A DNA stretch of 64,000 bases from Devosia faecipullorum. Its GTDB lineage: Bacteria > Pseudomonadota > Alphaproteobacteria > Rhizobiales > Devosiaceae. Shown here in pieces: positions 35,312 to 44,654 of this stretch (its first letter is position 1; each line of letters opens with the position of its first letter). The notes under the pieces are model-generated. The model had not been told where the DNA came from. It was given only the letters and a program-made list of their open reading frames with translations, and made no database searches. The stretch lies in the NCBI RefSeq assembly GCF_015158295.1, contig NZ_JACDXV010000007.1, forward strand, positions 1 through 64,000. Reading direction: 5' to 3'. Position numbers and translations under genes: made by a program.

Positions 35312-35695
35312 ATGAGCTTCAGACCGAAAAGCGCCAGCGTTGTCTACTATGTCAGCGACATCGCGCGCACGGAAAAATTCTATAACGAGAGCTTCGGGCT
35401 CGATCTGCAGCGCATGGAAGGGGCAGAACCCTTCTGGCTTCAGGGCTCGTTAGAGAGTGGCCTTGAGATAATCTTCTTTCAGCAGGAAGGCGTTCGCGGG
35501 AATACCCCGGCTATCATCTTTACCGTAGACGATGGCGGCATCGATGACGTAGTCGCGGACCTTGTGGCTAAGGGCGTTACTATCGTCACACCGGTCAGCG
35601 AAGCGCCAGGGGGCTGGAGCGCCGATTTTCTGGACCCCGATGGCTTTGGCCTCGGTCTCTGGCAGTCCGAAGAACTTCCGCGAACGCTAAGGTGA
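35312..35695 (+). CDS. VOC-superfamily (glyoxalase-like) protein
   Basis: This 127-residue protein shows one betaalphabetabetabeta pair of the vicinal-oxygen-chelate fold: VVYYVSDIARTEKFYNESFGLDLQ at the N terminus and SADFLDPDGFGLGLWQ at the C terminus. A dimer would form a metal site, but ligands and substrate are not determined. AAGGAGGG before the ATG is strong. It is probably co-transcribed with the sigma factor. Confidence 0.87.
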   Translation: MSFRPKSASVVYYVSDIARTEKFYNESFGLDLQRMEGAEPFWLQGSLESGLEIIFFQQEGVRGNTPAIIFTVDDGGIDDVVADLVAKGVTIVTPVSEAPGGWSADFLDPDGFGLGLWQSEELPRTLR

Positions 35696-35867
35696 AGTTC
35701 CGAGCCGGGCGCCCAAAGCGCCCGGCATCTGCCTCTCAAAAATGCCTTTCGACGTTTTTCTGAGCGACGTTTCGACCAGTATCGCGGATGATGCTGGCAC
35801 GCTCATCACTGCCGTTTTCTGCCGACAATGGCTAAAAGCTGCCAGTCCCCTTTCCATCCCACAACGA

Positions 35868-35888
35868 CCGGGCCGATATCGACCTCAT
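35868..35888. repeat. Intergenic repeat copy B
   Basis: Identical over 21 bases to 34434-34454. It sits between the VOC gene and the end of the immunity-like gene. No inverted repeat or coding capacity is evident. Confidence 0.5.
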
Positions 35889-35943
35889 TTCGGTGATCCC
35901 GTCGCCAATGGTCGATACCTCATACTTGCCATTCGCGGTGTGG

Positions 35944-36492
35944 TCAGTTCGCACCGATTTTGGCAAGCCCGGTTTGGAGTTGGCAGATAATTTCACCGAG
36001 TTGACCTGAAGCCAGGAGACCCGGGCCGAGCGGGCCAGACTTGTTCTCGCCAACTGGCGGAAGCTGCAAAAGTGCAGCCTGCACTTCCGCCGTAGCCTGT
36101 CCGAGTTGCCAAGCAATCTCTTTTTCGGCGGCTTCGGCCTGATCTGAAGCGGCTAGGCTGGCCGCTTTCACGGCGTATGCAGCGGCCCCCAGGGCGTGTG
36201 CGCCCATGTGGCAGATTGCCGATGCTTGACCGGCCGCTCTCGCCGCCGCGGCGGCCGCTGCTGACTTTGCATCGCGACCCGCGCTGCCACCGCCGAACCG
36301 TCCACGTATTTCCGACGCGGTGTTCAACTCTCCACGGGAAAAAGCCCGTGTCCGAGCAATCGCGGCGCGAGGGCGCTCATCGTCGGGGCGTTCGGCTTCG
36401 AACAAATAAAGGACGCGCTCAGCGCATATGGCAGCCCATTCCGCGACTAAACGCCGATCTGACACGCTGAGCGTCTGCACCGAAATCTTCAT
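35944..36492 (-). CDS. Imm5-like putative immunity protein
   Basis: About 182 residues, mostly alanine-rich helices. Characteristic stretches are VAEWAAICAERVLYLFEAERPDDERPR read in pieces, a central Ala-rich helix (AAAAAAARAAGQASAICHMG) and HALGAAAYAVKA, matching the Imm5-type immunity proteins associated with polymorphic toxins. No toxin gene is adjacent. The ATG before KISVQTL was chosen; an upstream start adds 15 residues. It may be an orphan protecting against a neighbour's toxin, or have another role. Confidence 0.65.
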   Translation of the reverse strand: MKISVQTLSVSDRRLVAEWAAICAERVLYLFEAERPDDERPRAAIARTRAFSRGELNTASEIRGRFGGGSAGRDAKSAAAAAAARAAGQASAICHMGAHALGAAAYAVKAASLAASDQAEAAEKEIAWQLGQATAEVQAALLQLPPVGENKSGPLGPGLLASGQLGEIICQLQTGLAKIGAN

Positions 36493-36603
36493 CGCCGTGA
36501 CCTGTACCGCTTCGATCGAAAACTTGTGGTCCGGCAACTTATATCTTCACCTCGCCCAAAACCAGAATGTCCCCTTCCCATCCCCCGCTCCGGCACTGGC
36601 CTC

Positions 36604-36632
36604 TTGCATCCGGCCCGCAAAATCCGCATATA
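36604..36632 (+). promoter_or_regulatory. Promoter of the SRP RNA gene
   Basis: TTGCAT and CATATA are spaced by 17 bases and lie seven bases before the first base-paired position of the SRP RNA. Position and spacing fit a sigma-70-type promoter. Confidence 0.6.
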
Positions 36633-36637
36633 GCCCC

Positions 36638-36735
36638 TCGGGAGGTTGGCGCGGACGTGTTCCTCGCCAACCGGGTCAGGTCCGGAAGGAAGCAGCCCCA
36701 ACGAGATCCTCACGGGTCGTTTGCCAGCCTCCTAC
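36638..36735 (+). ncRNA. ffs: Signal recognition particle RNA (4.5S type)
   Basis: The sequence contains the universal SRP helix-8 core (ggtcaggtccggaaggaagc, 36675-36694), and its ends GGAGGTTGGC (36641-36650) and GCCAGCCTCC (36723-36732) are complementary, closing a ~95-base hairpin. With Ffh it forms the particle that targets membrane proteins. Location just upstream of dnaX is common in this group. The 3' end is placed from the closing stem. Confidence 0.93.
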
Positions 36736-36866
36736 TCAATCTGTTCACAAGTGAGCCGATAAGCCCCGCAAAGCCCTGTTGGCTTTTGCGGTCGCACAAG
36801 GCTTGCCCTAAAGTGCGGCCATGAACGAAGGCAGATTCCCCAAAGCAGGGCGCGAGACATTCCGGC

Positions 36867-38618
36867 ATGGCTGAAAACCAGACATCGCCCTATCTTGTGC
36901 TGGCCCGCAAATATCGCCCGCGCGACTTTTCCACCCTGGTGGGACAGGACGCCATGGTGCAGACCCTGGGCAATGCCTTTGCGCAGAACCGCATCCACCA
37001 TGCCTTCATCATGACCGGTGTGCGCGGCGTGGGTAAGACCACCACCGCCCGCATCCTCGCCCGCGCCTTCAACTATGAGGACGAGACCGGAAAACACCCC
37101 ACGCTCGATCTGTCCCGCGAGGGCGTGCATTGCCGCGCCATCATCGAGGGCCGCCATGTGGACGTGGTGGAAATGGACGCCGCCAGCAATACCGGCATCG
37201 GCGACATCCGCGAGATCATCGACTCGGTCAAATACGGCCCGGTTTCGGCGCCCTACAAGGTCTATGTGATCGACGAGGTGCACATGCTCTCGACGGCCGC
37301 CTTCAACGGGCTGCTGAAAACGCTGGAAGAGCCGCCGCCCTATGTGAAATTCATCTTCGCCACCACGGAAATCCGCAAGGTTCCGATCACCATCCTGTCG
37401 CGCTGCCAGCGCTTCGATCTGCGGCGCATCCCCGCCGGGATCATGTCCGATTATCTCGAAAAGATACTCGGGCAGGAAGGGATCGGCTTCGAGCCCGACG
37501 CCCTGGCCATGATCGTGCGCGCCGGCGAGGGTTCGGCCCGCGACAGTCTCAGCCTGCTCGACCAGGCCATCGCCCATGGCAATGGCAATGTCAGCGCCGC
37601 GACGGTGAAAACCATGCTGGGTCTGGGCGACCGGGCGCGGATCATCGACATGTTCGAAGATTTGATGGGCGGCCGCATCGCCGAAGCGCTCACTGCCCTG
37701 CGCGATCTATATGACCTTGGCGCCGATCCGCAGACGCTGCTGGCCGATCTCGCCGAATTCACCCATCTGGTCACCCGCATCAAGGTGGTGCCCGCCGCCG
37801 CCGATGACGCCGCGCTCACCCCCGACGAGAAAAGCCGGGGCCGCGACCTTGCCGGCCGGCTGACCATGCGCGCCCTGACCCGCGCCTGGCAAATTCTGTT
37901 CAAGGGCAATGAAGAGGTCGCCCGCGCCGGCAATGGCTTGCAGGCCGCCGAGATGGTGCTGATCCGGCTGGCCTATGCCGCCGACCTGCCCAGCCCCGAC
38001 GAAGTGATCACAAGGCTCACCCAGCAGGGCAACCTGCCCGCCGCCGCCCCCAGCGCCCCGGCGCTGCCGCCGCGCGGTCCTTCCGGCCCGACCGGTGGCG
38101 CATCGGCCCTGCGGGTCGAAGCAGTGCAGTCCGCCCCTATCCCTGTGACCACGCCCATCGCCGCCACGACCCCGATTGCCGTGGCGCAGCCGGCGCTGGC
38201 AACCATTGCCAGCTACAAGGATCTGATCGCGCTGGCCGCCGCCAAGCGCGACGTGTTGATCAAGCTGGCGCTCGAGGGCCAGATGCGTCCGGTTTCCTTC
38301 GAGCAGGGCCGCATCGAAGTGGCCCTCAGCGATGGCGCCGATCCCGGCATGATCGCCACCCTCTCCGCCCGGTTGCAGGCCTGGACCGGCCAGCGCTGGC
38401 TGGTCATGGTCTCGACGCGGCCGCCCGAAGGGCTGACCATCCGTCAGGAAGCCGAGCAGAAGAAACAGGCCGACACCGACGCCGCGCATGACGATCCGCT
38501 GGTCAAGGCCATATTGGAAACATTTCCCGGGGCCAAACTGGTCAATGTGACGGTGCGCGAGGATGCCGCCGCCATGGCTGACCTGCCCCCGCCCCCACCT
38601 GAAGAGGACGACGAATGA
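36867..38618 (+). CDS. dnaX: DNA polymerase III subunit gamma/tau
   Basis: The 583-residue clamp-loader ATPase has Walker A GVRGVGKTTTAR (about 51-62), DEVHML (Walker B) and the sensor region FIFATTEIRKVPITILSRCQRFD. An Ala/Pro-rich linker (about 395-455) leads to the tau C-terminal domain. The zinc-binding cysteines near residues 65-80 of the E. coli protein are missing; only one Cys (VHCRAI) remains, a trait of this lineage. It overlaps ybaB, and recR follows. Confidence 0.96.
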   Translation: MAENQTSPYLVLARKYRPRDFSTLVGQDAMVQTLGNAFAQNRIHHAFIMTGVRGVGKTTTARILARAFNYEDETGKHPTLDLSREGVHCRAIIEGRHVDVVEMDAASNTGIGDIREIIDSVKYGPVSAPYKVYVIDEVHMLSTAAFNGLLKTLEEPPPYVKFIFATTEIRKVPITILSRCQRFDLRRIPAGIMSDYLEKILGQEGIGFEPDALAMIVRAGEGSARDSLSLLDQAIAHGNGNVSAATVKTMLGLGDRARIIDMFEDLMGGRIAEALTALRDLYDLGADPQTLLADLAEFTHLVTRIKVVPAAADDAALTPDEKSRGRDLAGRLTMRALTRAWQILFKGNEEVARAGNGLQAAEMVLIRLAYAADLPSPDEVITRLTQQGNLPAAAPSAPALPPRGPSGPTGGASALRVEAVQSAPIPVTTPIAATTPIAVAQPALATIASYKDLIALAAAKRDVLIKLALEGQMRPVSFEQGRIEVALSDGADPGMIATLSARLQAWTGQRWLVMVSTRPPEGLTIRQEAEQKKQADTDAAHDDPLVKAILETFPGAKLVNVTVREDAAAMADLPPPPPEEDDE

Positions 38619-38938
38619 AAGATATCATGGGCATGATGAAGGCCGCCGGCGAGATGAAGGCCAAGATGGAGGCCATGCAGAACGAGCTGGCCGAATTGGT
38701 GGTCGAAGGCCGCTCCGGTGGTGGCATGGTCGTCGTGGCCTTGTCGGGCAAGGGCGATGTGCGCGGCATCAAGATCGACCCCGCTCTGCTCAAGCCGGAA
38801 GACGCCGAAGTGATCGAAGACCTGATCGTCGCCGCCTTCAATGACGCCAAGGGCAAGAGCGAGGTCGAAATGCAGCGCCGCATGTCCGAGGTCACCGCCG
38901 GCCTGCCCATCCCGCCGGGCATGAAATTCCCGTTCTGA
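38615..38938 (+). CDS. ybaB: YbaB/EbfC-family nucleoid-associated protein
   Basis: This 107-residue protein has the family features: an N-terminal helix MKAAGEMKAKMEAMQNEL, a central beta sheet (SGGGMVVVALSGKGDVRGIKIDP) and a C-terminal helical and disordered tail. It binds DNA as a dimer. Its ATG overlaps the dnaX stop (ATGA), and recR is next, the conserved dnaX-ybaB-recR order. Confidence 0.95.
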   Translation: MKDIMGMMKAAGEMKAKMEAMQNELAELVVEGRSGGGMVVVALSGKGDVRGIKIDPALLKPEDAEVIEDLIVAAFNDAKGKSEVEMQRRMSEVTAGLPIPPGMKFPF

Positions 38939-39009
38939 GCGGCTTTCCCCTTGTTGCGGCGCCCGGCGCTGGCAATGTGCTAACCAATTCGCCGGTGCGG
39001 TGACGAAAA

Positions 39010-39606
39010 ATGCCAAACGGCGGTCAAGAAATCGAACAACTGATCCAGCTTCTGGCACGCTTGCCGGGCCTTGGCCCGCGCTCGGCGCGCCGGGCGGTGC
39101 TGCACCTGATCAAGAAGAAAGAGCAGTTGATGCTGCCGCTTTCCGCCGCGCTCGACCGGGCGGTATCGGCGGTGCGCAATTGTGAGATTTGCGGCAATAT
39201 CGATACGGTCAGCCCCTGCACGATCTGCGCCGATCCCAGGCGCGGTGACAGCGGAATTCTCATTGTGGTGGAAGACGTTGCCGATCTCTGGGCGCTGGAG
39301 CGCGCCGGGGTCGGAGCGGCGCGCTACCACGTTTTGGGCGGCGTTCTTTCTCCGCTCGATGGCATGGGTCCGGACGACCTCAACCTCGACAAACTCATCG
39401 CCCGGGCCGGCGATTATTCCGAAATCGTCCTCGCCATGAATGCCAATGTCGAGGGCCAGACCACCGCCCATTACATCACCGACCGCCTGGCCGGAACCGG
39501 CGTCAAAATCACCCGCCTCGCCCATGGCGTCCCCGTCGGGGGCGAGCTGGATTACCTCGACGAAGGCACGCTTAATCAAGCACTTAAGGCCCGCACCGAG
39601 ATCTGA
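39010..39606 (+). CDS. recR: Recombination protein RecR
   Basis: The 198-residue protein loads RecA at gaps together with RecO. It has the N-terminal helix-hairpin-helix [12 protein letters not shown], a four-Cys zinc finger (CEICGN ... CTIC, about 58-77) and a TOPRIM domain with VVEDVAD and [13 protein letters not shown]. Length is typical. Third gene of the dnaX cluster. Confidence 0.96.
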   Translation: MPNGGQEIEQLIQLLARLPGLGPRSARRAVLHLIKKKEQLMLPLSAALDRAVSAVRNCEICGNIDTVSPCTICADPRRGDSGILIVVEDVADLWALERAGVGAARYHVLGGVLSPLDGMGPDDLNLDKLIARAGDYSEIVLAMNANVEGQTTAHYITDRLAGTGVKITRLAHGVPVGGELDYLDEGTLNQALKARTEI

Positions 39607-39611
39607 CCGGG

Positions 39612-40082
39612 TCAATTGAGGCCGGGTTTGAATTCCTCGCTGCCCTGCCAGACATTGTCGTCATCTTCGGGCCATTCATCCTCGTCCAGATCGTCCTCGC
39701 CGGTCAGGACCTGACGGGCATCGACGTCGTCGGGCGAGAGGGCATCGAGGTGATCTGCAGGATCGGCGGACATCAGCGCGGCGGCGTCGCCGGTTTCATC
39801 AAGATTGGCCGCATCGCCTTCCAGCGCCTCGATGGCGCGGTCGAGCTCATCAAGCATGGCGGCGGGGTCTTCGTCGCCGAAATCGCCGCTTTCCCGGGCC
39901 AGCGCCTCGCTGCGGATTTCCTTCAGCCGCGCCACCCGCTCCGCCAATGGCCGATCGTCGCCATAGAGCAGGTCTTCGATCTCGCTCTGGCTATAGGGCT
40001 GGGCAATGCCGGGATTGTCGGCATTGTCGAAATTGGTTTCCTGGGGCACGAGCCGCCCCGTATGGCCGTGATGGTGAACCAT
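39612..40082 (-). CDS. Acidic hypothetical protein
   Basis: This 156-residue, strongly acidic protein of unknown function begins MVHHHGHTG. A middle helical part (ERVARLKEIRSEALARE) is followed by an acidic tail (DDLDEDEWPEDDDNVWQ). No transmembrane segment or known domain is seen. GGGAGA precedes the ATG. It stands alone between recR and rmuC, convergent with recR. Confidence 0.72.
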   Translation of the reverse strand: MVHHHGHTGRLVPQETNFDNADNPGIAQPYSQSEIEDLLYGDDRPLAERVARLKEIRSEALARESGDFGDEDPAAMLDELDRAIEALEGDAANLDETGDAAALMSADPADHLDALSPDDVDARQVLTGEDDLDEDEWPEDDDNVWQGSEEFKPGLN

Positions 40083-40152
40083 GATCGTCTCCCTTTATGC
40101 ACAGGCATGAAGGAGAAACGCGCCAGCGCGGCGCAAGTTCACAAACGGTCAA

Positions 40153-41544
40153 TCAGTTGAGGTCGCCTGGCTCCTCGCCGACCAGCCGCAAGGCAGGCTT
40201 GTCATCGCTCCCCCCGTCCCAGCCTGCGGGCAGCGCCTTGCTGGTCTTGGCGCCCAGTTCGCGCAGCATTTCCACCTGTCGCACCACATTGCCGCGCCCG
40301 GAAGTCAATTGGTCCCTGGCCTTGGCATAGGCGCGCTGGCTCTTGTCGATGGCGTCGCCCACCTGATCCATGCTCGCTAGGAACCCGGCCACCTTCTCAT
40401 AAAGCGCCCCGGCTCGTTCGGCGATCTCCTCGGCATTCTGGTGCCGCTTTTCGATGTCCCACACATTGCGCACCGTGCGCAGCACGGTCATCAGCGTGGT
40501 CGGCGTGGTCAGCATCACGCCCTTGGACATGCCGAATTCCACCAGTTTGGCATCGTTCTGGATCGCGGTGGCGAGCGCGGATTCGATGGGCACGAACATC
40601 ATCACATAATCAAGGCTCGAGCGGGCGGCGCGGTGATAGGACTTGTCGCCCAGCGTCGCAATATGGGTGCGCACCGAGGCGATATGGGCGCGCAGATGCT
40701 GGTCCCGCCCTTCGTCCTCGCTGTTGACGAAGGCCTCGAAGGCGGTGAGCGAAACCTTGGAATCGATCACCAGCACATCGCCATTGGGCATAAGGATTTC
40801 GACATCGGTGCGCAGCCGCTGCCCATCCTCGTCGCCATGGCTTTGCTGGGTCTTGTATTGTTCGCCCTCGCGCAGGCCCGATTGCTCGAGAATGGTGGCA
40901 AGGATCATCTCGCCCCATGCGCCTTGGGTCTGCGAGGAGCCCTTGAGCGCTCGTGTCAAATTCTGCGCCTCGGTGGTGATCTGCAAATTGCTTTCCGCCA
41001 GCGCCCTGATGCGCTCGCTCATGGCCGAGCGGTCCTCGATCAGCCCCTTGTGAAATTCGCCGATCTTGTCCTGGAGCGGCTTGAGCAGCACGTCGACCTG
41101 TTCGCGGTTCTGCTTGGAAAAGGTCTCGCTGTGGCTTCGCAGCACGTCGCCGGCAATGGCCTTGAATTCATCGGTCATCTGCTGGCGCGCATCGGTGAAG
41201 CGCTTGAGATTGGCCTCGTTCTGGCGGGCCTGTTCATCGAGGCGGGTGCGCATCGCCGCCAGCTCCGTCTGCAAATCGGTGCTGCGGCCACGCTCCCGGT
41301 CCAATTGCCCCTCAAGCTCGCGGATGCGCGTATCCCGGCCGGCAAGCTGTTCGAGGAAATTGCTGCGCAGGCCATCGGCCGCATCTCTGGCCATAGCCTC
41401 GATGCGCGCGGCATTTGCCCGCGCCGAGAGGGCCAGATAGACGACAATGGCCGCCAGCAGCAGAAATCCCGCCGCCACCAACAGCATGGCGAGGCTGACC
41501 GGCACCGCGCCGAGCGTAAAGACAATGCGATCGAGTTCACTCAT
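40153..41544 (-). CDS. rmuC: DNA recombination protein RmuC
   Basis: The 463-residue protein has an N-terminal membrane helix (about 15-40), a long coiled coil (about 45-190) and the RmuC nuclease-like domain with GSSQTQGAWGEMIL, QRLRTDVEILMPNGDVLVIDSK (partly conserved PD-(D/E)XK) and MFVPIESAL. RmuC limits inversions between short repeats in E. coli; the biochemical activity is not settled. Divergent from def. Confidence 0.93.
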   Translation of the reverse strand: MSELDRIVFTLGAVPVSLAMLLVAAGFLLLAAIVVYLALSARANAARIEAMARDAADGLRSNFLEQLAGRDTRIRELEGQLDRERGRSTDLQTELAAMRTRLDEQARQNEANLKRFTDARQQMTDEFKAIAGDVLRSHSETFSKQNREQVDVLLKPLQDKIGEFHKGLIEDRSAMSERIRALAESNLQITTEAQNLTRALKGSSQTQGAWGEMILATILEQSGLREGEQYKTQQSHGDEDGQRLRTDVEILMPNGDVLVIDSKVSLTAFEAFVNSEDEGRDQHLRAHIASVRTHIATLGDKSYHRAARSSLDYVMMFVPIESALATAIQNDAKLVEFGMSKGVMLTTPTTLMTVLRTVRNVWDIEKRHQNAEEIAERAGALYEKVAGFLASMDQVGDAIDKSQRAYAKARDQLTSGRGNVVRQVEMLRELGAKTSKALPAGWDGGSDDKPALRLVGEEPGDLN

Positions 41545-41675
41545 AGCGTCATGTTAGCCCGATTCTGATGTTCGCAAAATGTTCTTGTTGGATGGCGTTT
41601 GCACCCTGCTCCTGTTGACCACGGCAGCATAAATCGCCATATCGGGTGCAATCCCATTCCGCCGGACTTTCTGCC

Positions 41676-42191
41676 ATGGCCATCCGCCCCATTCTCGTCA
41701 TTCCCGATGCACGCCTGCGCGCCGTCTGCGACCCGATTATCGCGGTCGATGACGAGATCAAGGCGCTGGCCAAGGACATGCTGGACACCATGTATGACGC
41801 ACCGGGCATCGGTCTTGCCGCGCCGCAGGTCGGGGTGATGAAGCGCATCGTGGTCATGGACCTCGCCGGGGAAGACGAGCCTCCGGCCCCGCTGGTCATG
41901 ATTAATCCGGAAATCACCGCCTTCGGCGAGGAAATCCAGGTTACCGAGGAAGGGTGCCTGTCCATTCCCGAGCTCTATTACGAAGTCGAGCGCCCCAGCT
42001 CCGTCACAGTGAAATATACCGATCTGGACGGTCAGGAGGTGACCAAGGACGCCGATGGTCGACTGGCCGTCTGCATCCAGCACGAACTCGATCACCTCGA
42101 TGGCGTGCTCTATATCGACTATCTGAGCCGGCTGAAGCGCGACCGGGTGATCAAGAAATTCGACAAGGCTGCCAAGCGGGCAGCCGGCTGA
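41676..42191 (+). CDS. def: Peptide deformylase
   Basis: The 171-residue metalloenzyme removes the N-formyl group from new proteins. All three family motifs are present: GIGLAAPQ, EEGCLSIP (metal Cys) and QHELDHLDG (metal His pair with catalytic Glu). The ATG before AIRPILVIPD gives the usual length. First of the def-fmt-truA block. Confidence 0.96.
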   Translation: MAIRPILVIPDARLRAVCDPIIAVDDEIKALAKDMLDTMYDAPGIGLAAPQVGVMKRIVVMDLAGEDEPPAPLVMINPEITAFGEEIQVTEEGCLSIPELYYEVERPSSVTVKYTDLDGQEVTKDADGRLAVCIQHELDHLDGVLYIDYLSRLKRDRVIKKFDKAAKRAAG

Positions 42192-42198
42192 GGACAAA

Positions 42199-42270
42199 AT
42201 CGTCGTCGCCGGGCCTGTTCCGGCGATCCATGCGGCCCCGATTGGATGGCCCGGACGACCCGGGCAATGA
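42199..42270. repeat. Remnant of a dispersed palindromic repeat
   Basis: Between def and fmt lies a GC-rich palindromic stretch with CGCCGGGCCTGTTCCGGCG and a cggacgacccgggcaatga tail. Similar but decayed units lie near 44,016-44,070 and 61,717-61,770 (cgtcatcaccgggcttgacc). These recall the mobile intergenic palindromes of Hyphomicrobiales. Confidence 0.45.
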
Positions 42271-42309
42271 ATGCCGGAGCCAATACAGAAAAATCCAGGG
42301 AATATGGGC

Positions 42310-43233
42310 ATGCGCGTCGTCTTCATGGGTACGCCCGAATTTTCCGTTCCGACGCTGACCGAGATCGTTTCGGCCGGGCACGAGGTCGTGGCCGTTTATA
42401 CCCGCGCGCCCAAGCCGGCAGGACGGGGCCAGGCGGAGCGGAAAAGTCCGGTCCATGAGGCGGCGGACGCCTTCGGCATTCCCGTCTTCACGCCGCGCTC
42501 GCTCAAGGGCGAGGCAGAGCAGGCCCAGTTCGCCGCGCTGGACGCGGAGGTGGCGGTGGTGGTCGCCTATGGGCTGCTGCTGCCCCAACCCATTCTCGCC
42601 GCGCCCGAATATGGCTGTCTTAACCTACATGGTTCGCTCCTGCCGCGCTGGCGCGGGGCCGCACCGATCCAGCGTGCCATCATGGCGGGCGACAGGCAGA
42701 CCGGCATCGTGGTCATGCAGATGGATGAAGGGCTCGATACCGGCGCCATGGGCCCGACCGAGATCATCGCCATCGGCCCGGACATGGTCGCGGGCGAATT
42801 GCATGACCAGATGATGCGGCTGGGCGCCGACCTGATGGGGCGGGCATTGGCGGCGCTGGAGCGGGGCAGCCTCGACTTCACCCCGCAGCCGGAAGATGGC
42901 GCTACCTACGCGAGCAAGATCGACAAGGGTGAGGCGCGCATCGATTTTTCCCTCAGCGCCGAAGCGGTGCATAATCTTGTCCGGGGATTGTCGCCTTTTC
43001 CCGGCGCCTGGTTCGAAATGGACCTGGCCGGCAGATCAGTGCGGATCAAGGCGCTGCGCTCGACGCTCGCCACCGGTTCGGGCGCGCCCGGAACGCTGCT
43101 CGGCGACGATCTCACCATTGCCTGCGGCTCCGGCGCAGTGCGGCTGGTGCAGGTGCAACGCGAAGGCAAAGGGGCCATGGACGCCGCGACTTTCCTGCGC
43201 GGCGCGGGACCATTGCCGGCCAAAGTCAGCTGA
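42310..43233 (+). CDS. fmt: Methionyl-tRNA formyltransferase
   Basis: The 307-residue enzyme formylates initiator Met-tRNA with 10-formyl-THF. It has [13 protein letters not shown] at the start, the catalytic segment [32 protein letters not shown], and a C-terminal OB-like domain. The ATG nine bases after AGGGAA was chosen. Earlier in-frame ATGs would add 2 or 13 residues. Its stop overlaps the truA start by one base. Confidence 0.96.
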   Translation: MRVVFMGTPEFSVPTLTEIVSAGHEVVAVYTRAPKPAGRGQAERKSPVHEAADAFGIPVFTPRSLKGEAEQAQFAALDAEVAVVVAYGLLLPQPILAAPEYGCLNLHGSLLPRWRGAAPIQRAIMAGDRQTGIVVMQMDEGLDTGAMGPTEIIAIGPDMVAGELHDQMMRLGADLMGRALAALERGSLDFTPQPEDGATYASKIDKGEARIDFSLSAEAVHNLVRGLSPFPGAWFEMDLAGRSVRIKALRSTLATGSGAPGTLLGDDLTIACGSGAVRLVQVQREGKGAMDAATFLRGAGPLPAKVS

Positions 43234-43970
43234 TGGCGCGCTTCAAGCTCACGCTCGAATATGACGGCACTCCGTTTTGCGGCTGGCAGCGGCAGACGGA
43301 TCGAATGAGCGTGCAGCAGGCGCTGGAGGAGGCGATTGCGCGCTTTTCCGGCGAGATCGTGGCGACGCAGGCCGCCGGGCGCACCGATGCGGGGGTGCAT
43401 GCGCTGGGCCAGGTCGCCCATTTCGATCTCTCAAAGCACTGGGACCCGTTCCGTATCCGCGAGGCGCTGAACTATCATTTGCGACCGCATCCGGTCGCGG
43501 TGATCGAATGCGAGACCGTCGGCGCGGAGTTCGAAGCCCGGTTCTCGGCCAAAGCTCGCCATTACGAATACCGCATCCTTAACCGGCGCGCCCCTGCGGC
43601 GCTGGAGCGCAATCAGGTCTGGCACGTGCCGGTGCCGCTCGCGGTGGCACCGATGCAGGAAGCGGCGCAACTCATCCTTGGAAAGCACGATTTCACCACT
43701 TTCCGATCGGCGGAATGCCAGGCCAGCTCGCCCATCCGCACGCTCGACGCCTTTGACGTGGCAGGGGATGGCGAGACCATCGCCATCTCGGTCAGCGCCC
43801 GCTCCTTCCTCCACCATCAGGTGCGCTCGATGGTCGGATCGCTCAAGCTCGTCGGCGAAGGCAAGTGGAGTCCGACCGATTTCCGCGCCGCCCTCGACGC
43901 CGCCGAAAGGGCGCGCTGCGGCGCCATGGCCCCGGCCAGCGGGCTTTACCTCACCGGCGTCGACTACTAA
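43233..43970 (+). CDS. truA: tRNA pseudouridine(38-40) synthase
   Basis: The 245-residue enzyme modifies uridines 38-40 in the anticodon arm. The catalytic Asp is in [14 protein letters not shown], and the conserved HYEYRILNR and [12 protein letters not shown] segments are present. Translation is probably coupled to fmt, since TGATG joins the two. Confidence 0.96.
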   Translation: MARFKLTLEYDGTPFCGWQRQTDRMSVQQALEEAIARFSGEIVATQAAGRTDAGVHALGQVAHFDLSKHWDPFRIREALNYHLRPHPVAVIECETVGAEFEARFSAKARHYEYRILNRRAPAALERNQVWHVPVPLAVAPMQEAAQLILGKHDFTTFRSAECQASSPIRTLDAFDVAGDGETIAISVSARSFLHHQVRSMVGSLKLVGEGKWSPTDFRAALDAAERARCGAMAPASGLYLTGVDY

Positions 43971-44072
43971 CGCGTTTCAGCATGGTGTGAATGCCCTCGT
44001 GGCGGGAATTCTCCCCGCCATCGTCATTGCCCGCCCTGTCCGGTCGACCCATCCCGCTGATCCACAAGCCCC

Positions 44073-44639
44073 CTATGCCGCCGGCATGGGCACGGGCAGG
44101 ATCAGGGTGAGAATGCCCAAGGCCAGGAACACCCCGACGCCCTGGGAAATGAACAGCAGCAGGATCTGCATCGGCTTCAACGTCACGACGAAGCGGCCGA
44201 TATTGATGAAGGTGGTCAAAGCCACGACGACGATGGCGAGGAGCACGATCAACCCTGCTTCCCCGAGCAGCAGCGAAAACAGCAGCAGCACGCCCGAGAC
44301 CAGCGTCACCCAATTGCTGGCCACGAGATAGGGCACGAAGCCATCCTGCCGGCCCATTTGCTTGAGCACGATGAAAGCCATGCCGGCCTGGGCGACGAAG
44401 AGGGCGGCGTTCATGAAAATGGATTGGGTGGGCGCGCCGGCCGGCACCCGAACGCCGAGCAGCATCGGTCCGAACCCGGCCAGTAACAGCGCCAGCACCA
44501 CCGCGATCAGGCTGCCGACCAGGCCGCGCTGGGAGAAATCGAACCAGGCCCCGGCGTCACGGCGGCCGATAACGAGTGCCCAACAGCCGCGGGCGGCGTT
44601 CAGGGCTTCGTCGATGAATGTCGGGCTGGACTGGGGCAA
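44073..44639 (-). CDS. Multi-pass membrane protein
   Basis: The 188-residue hydrophobic protein has about five membrane helices (for example SLIAVVLALLLAGFG, AALFVAQAGMAFIVL and LLLFSLLLGEAGLIVLLAIV) and a short soluble N terminus. No motif identifies a function. The start is TTG with a weak GAGAT site. It follows a second membrane protein gene in the dapE operon by 15 bases, and the two may be related by duplication of a Yip1-like design. Confidence 0.75.
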   Translation of the reverse strand: MPQSSPTFIDEALNAARGCWALVIGRRDAGAWFDFSQRGLVGSLIAVVLALLLAGFGPMLLGVRVPAGAPTQSIFMNAALFVAQAGMAFIVLKQMGRQDGFVPYLVASNWVTLVSGVLLLFSLLLGEAGLIVLLAIVVVALTTFINIGRFVVTLKPMQILLLFISQGVGVFLALGILTLILPVPMPAA

Positions 44640-44654
44640 GGAATAAATCTCGTC

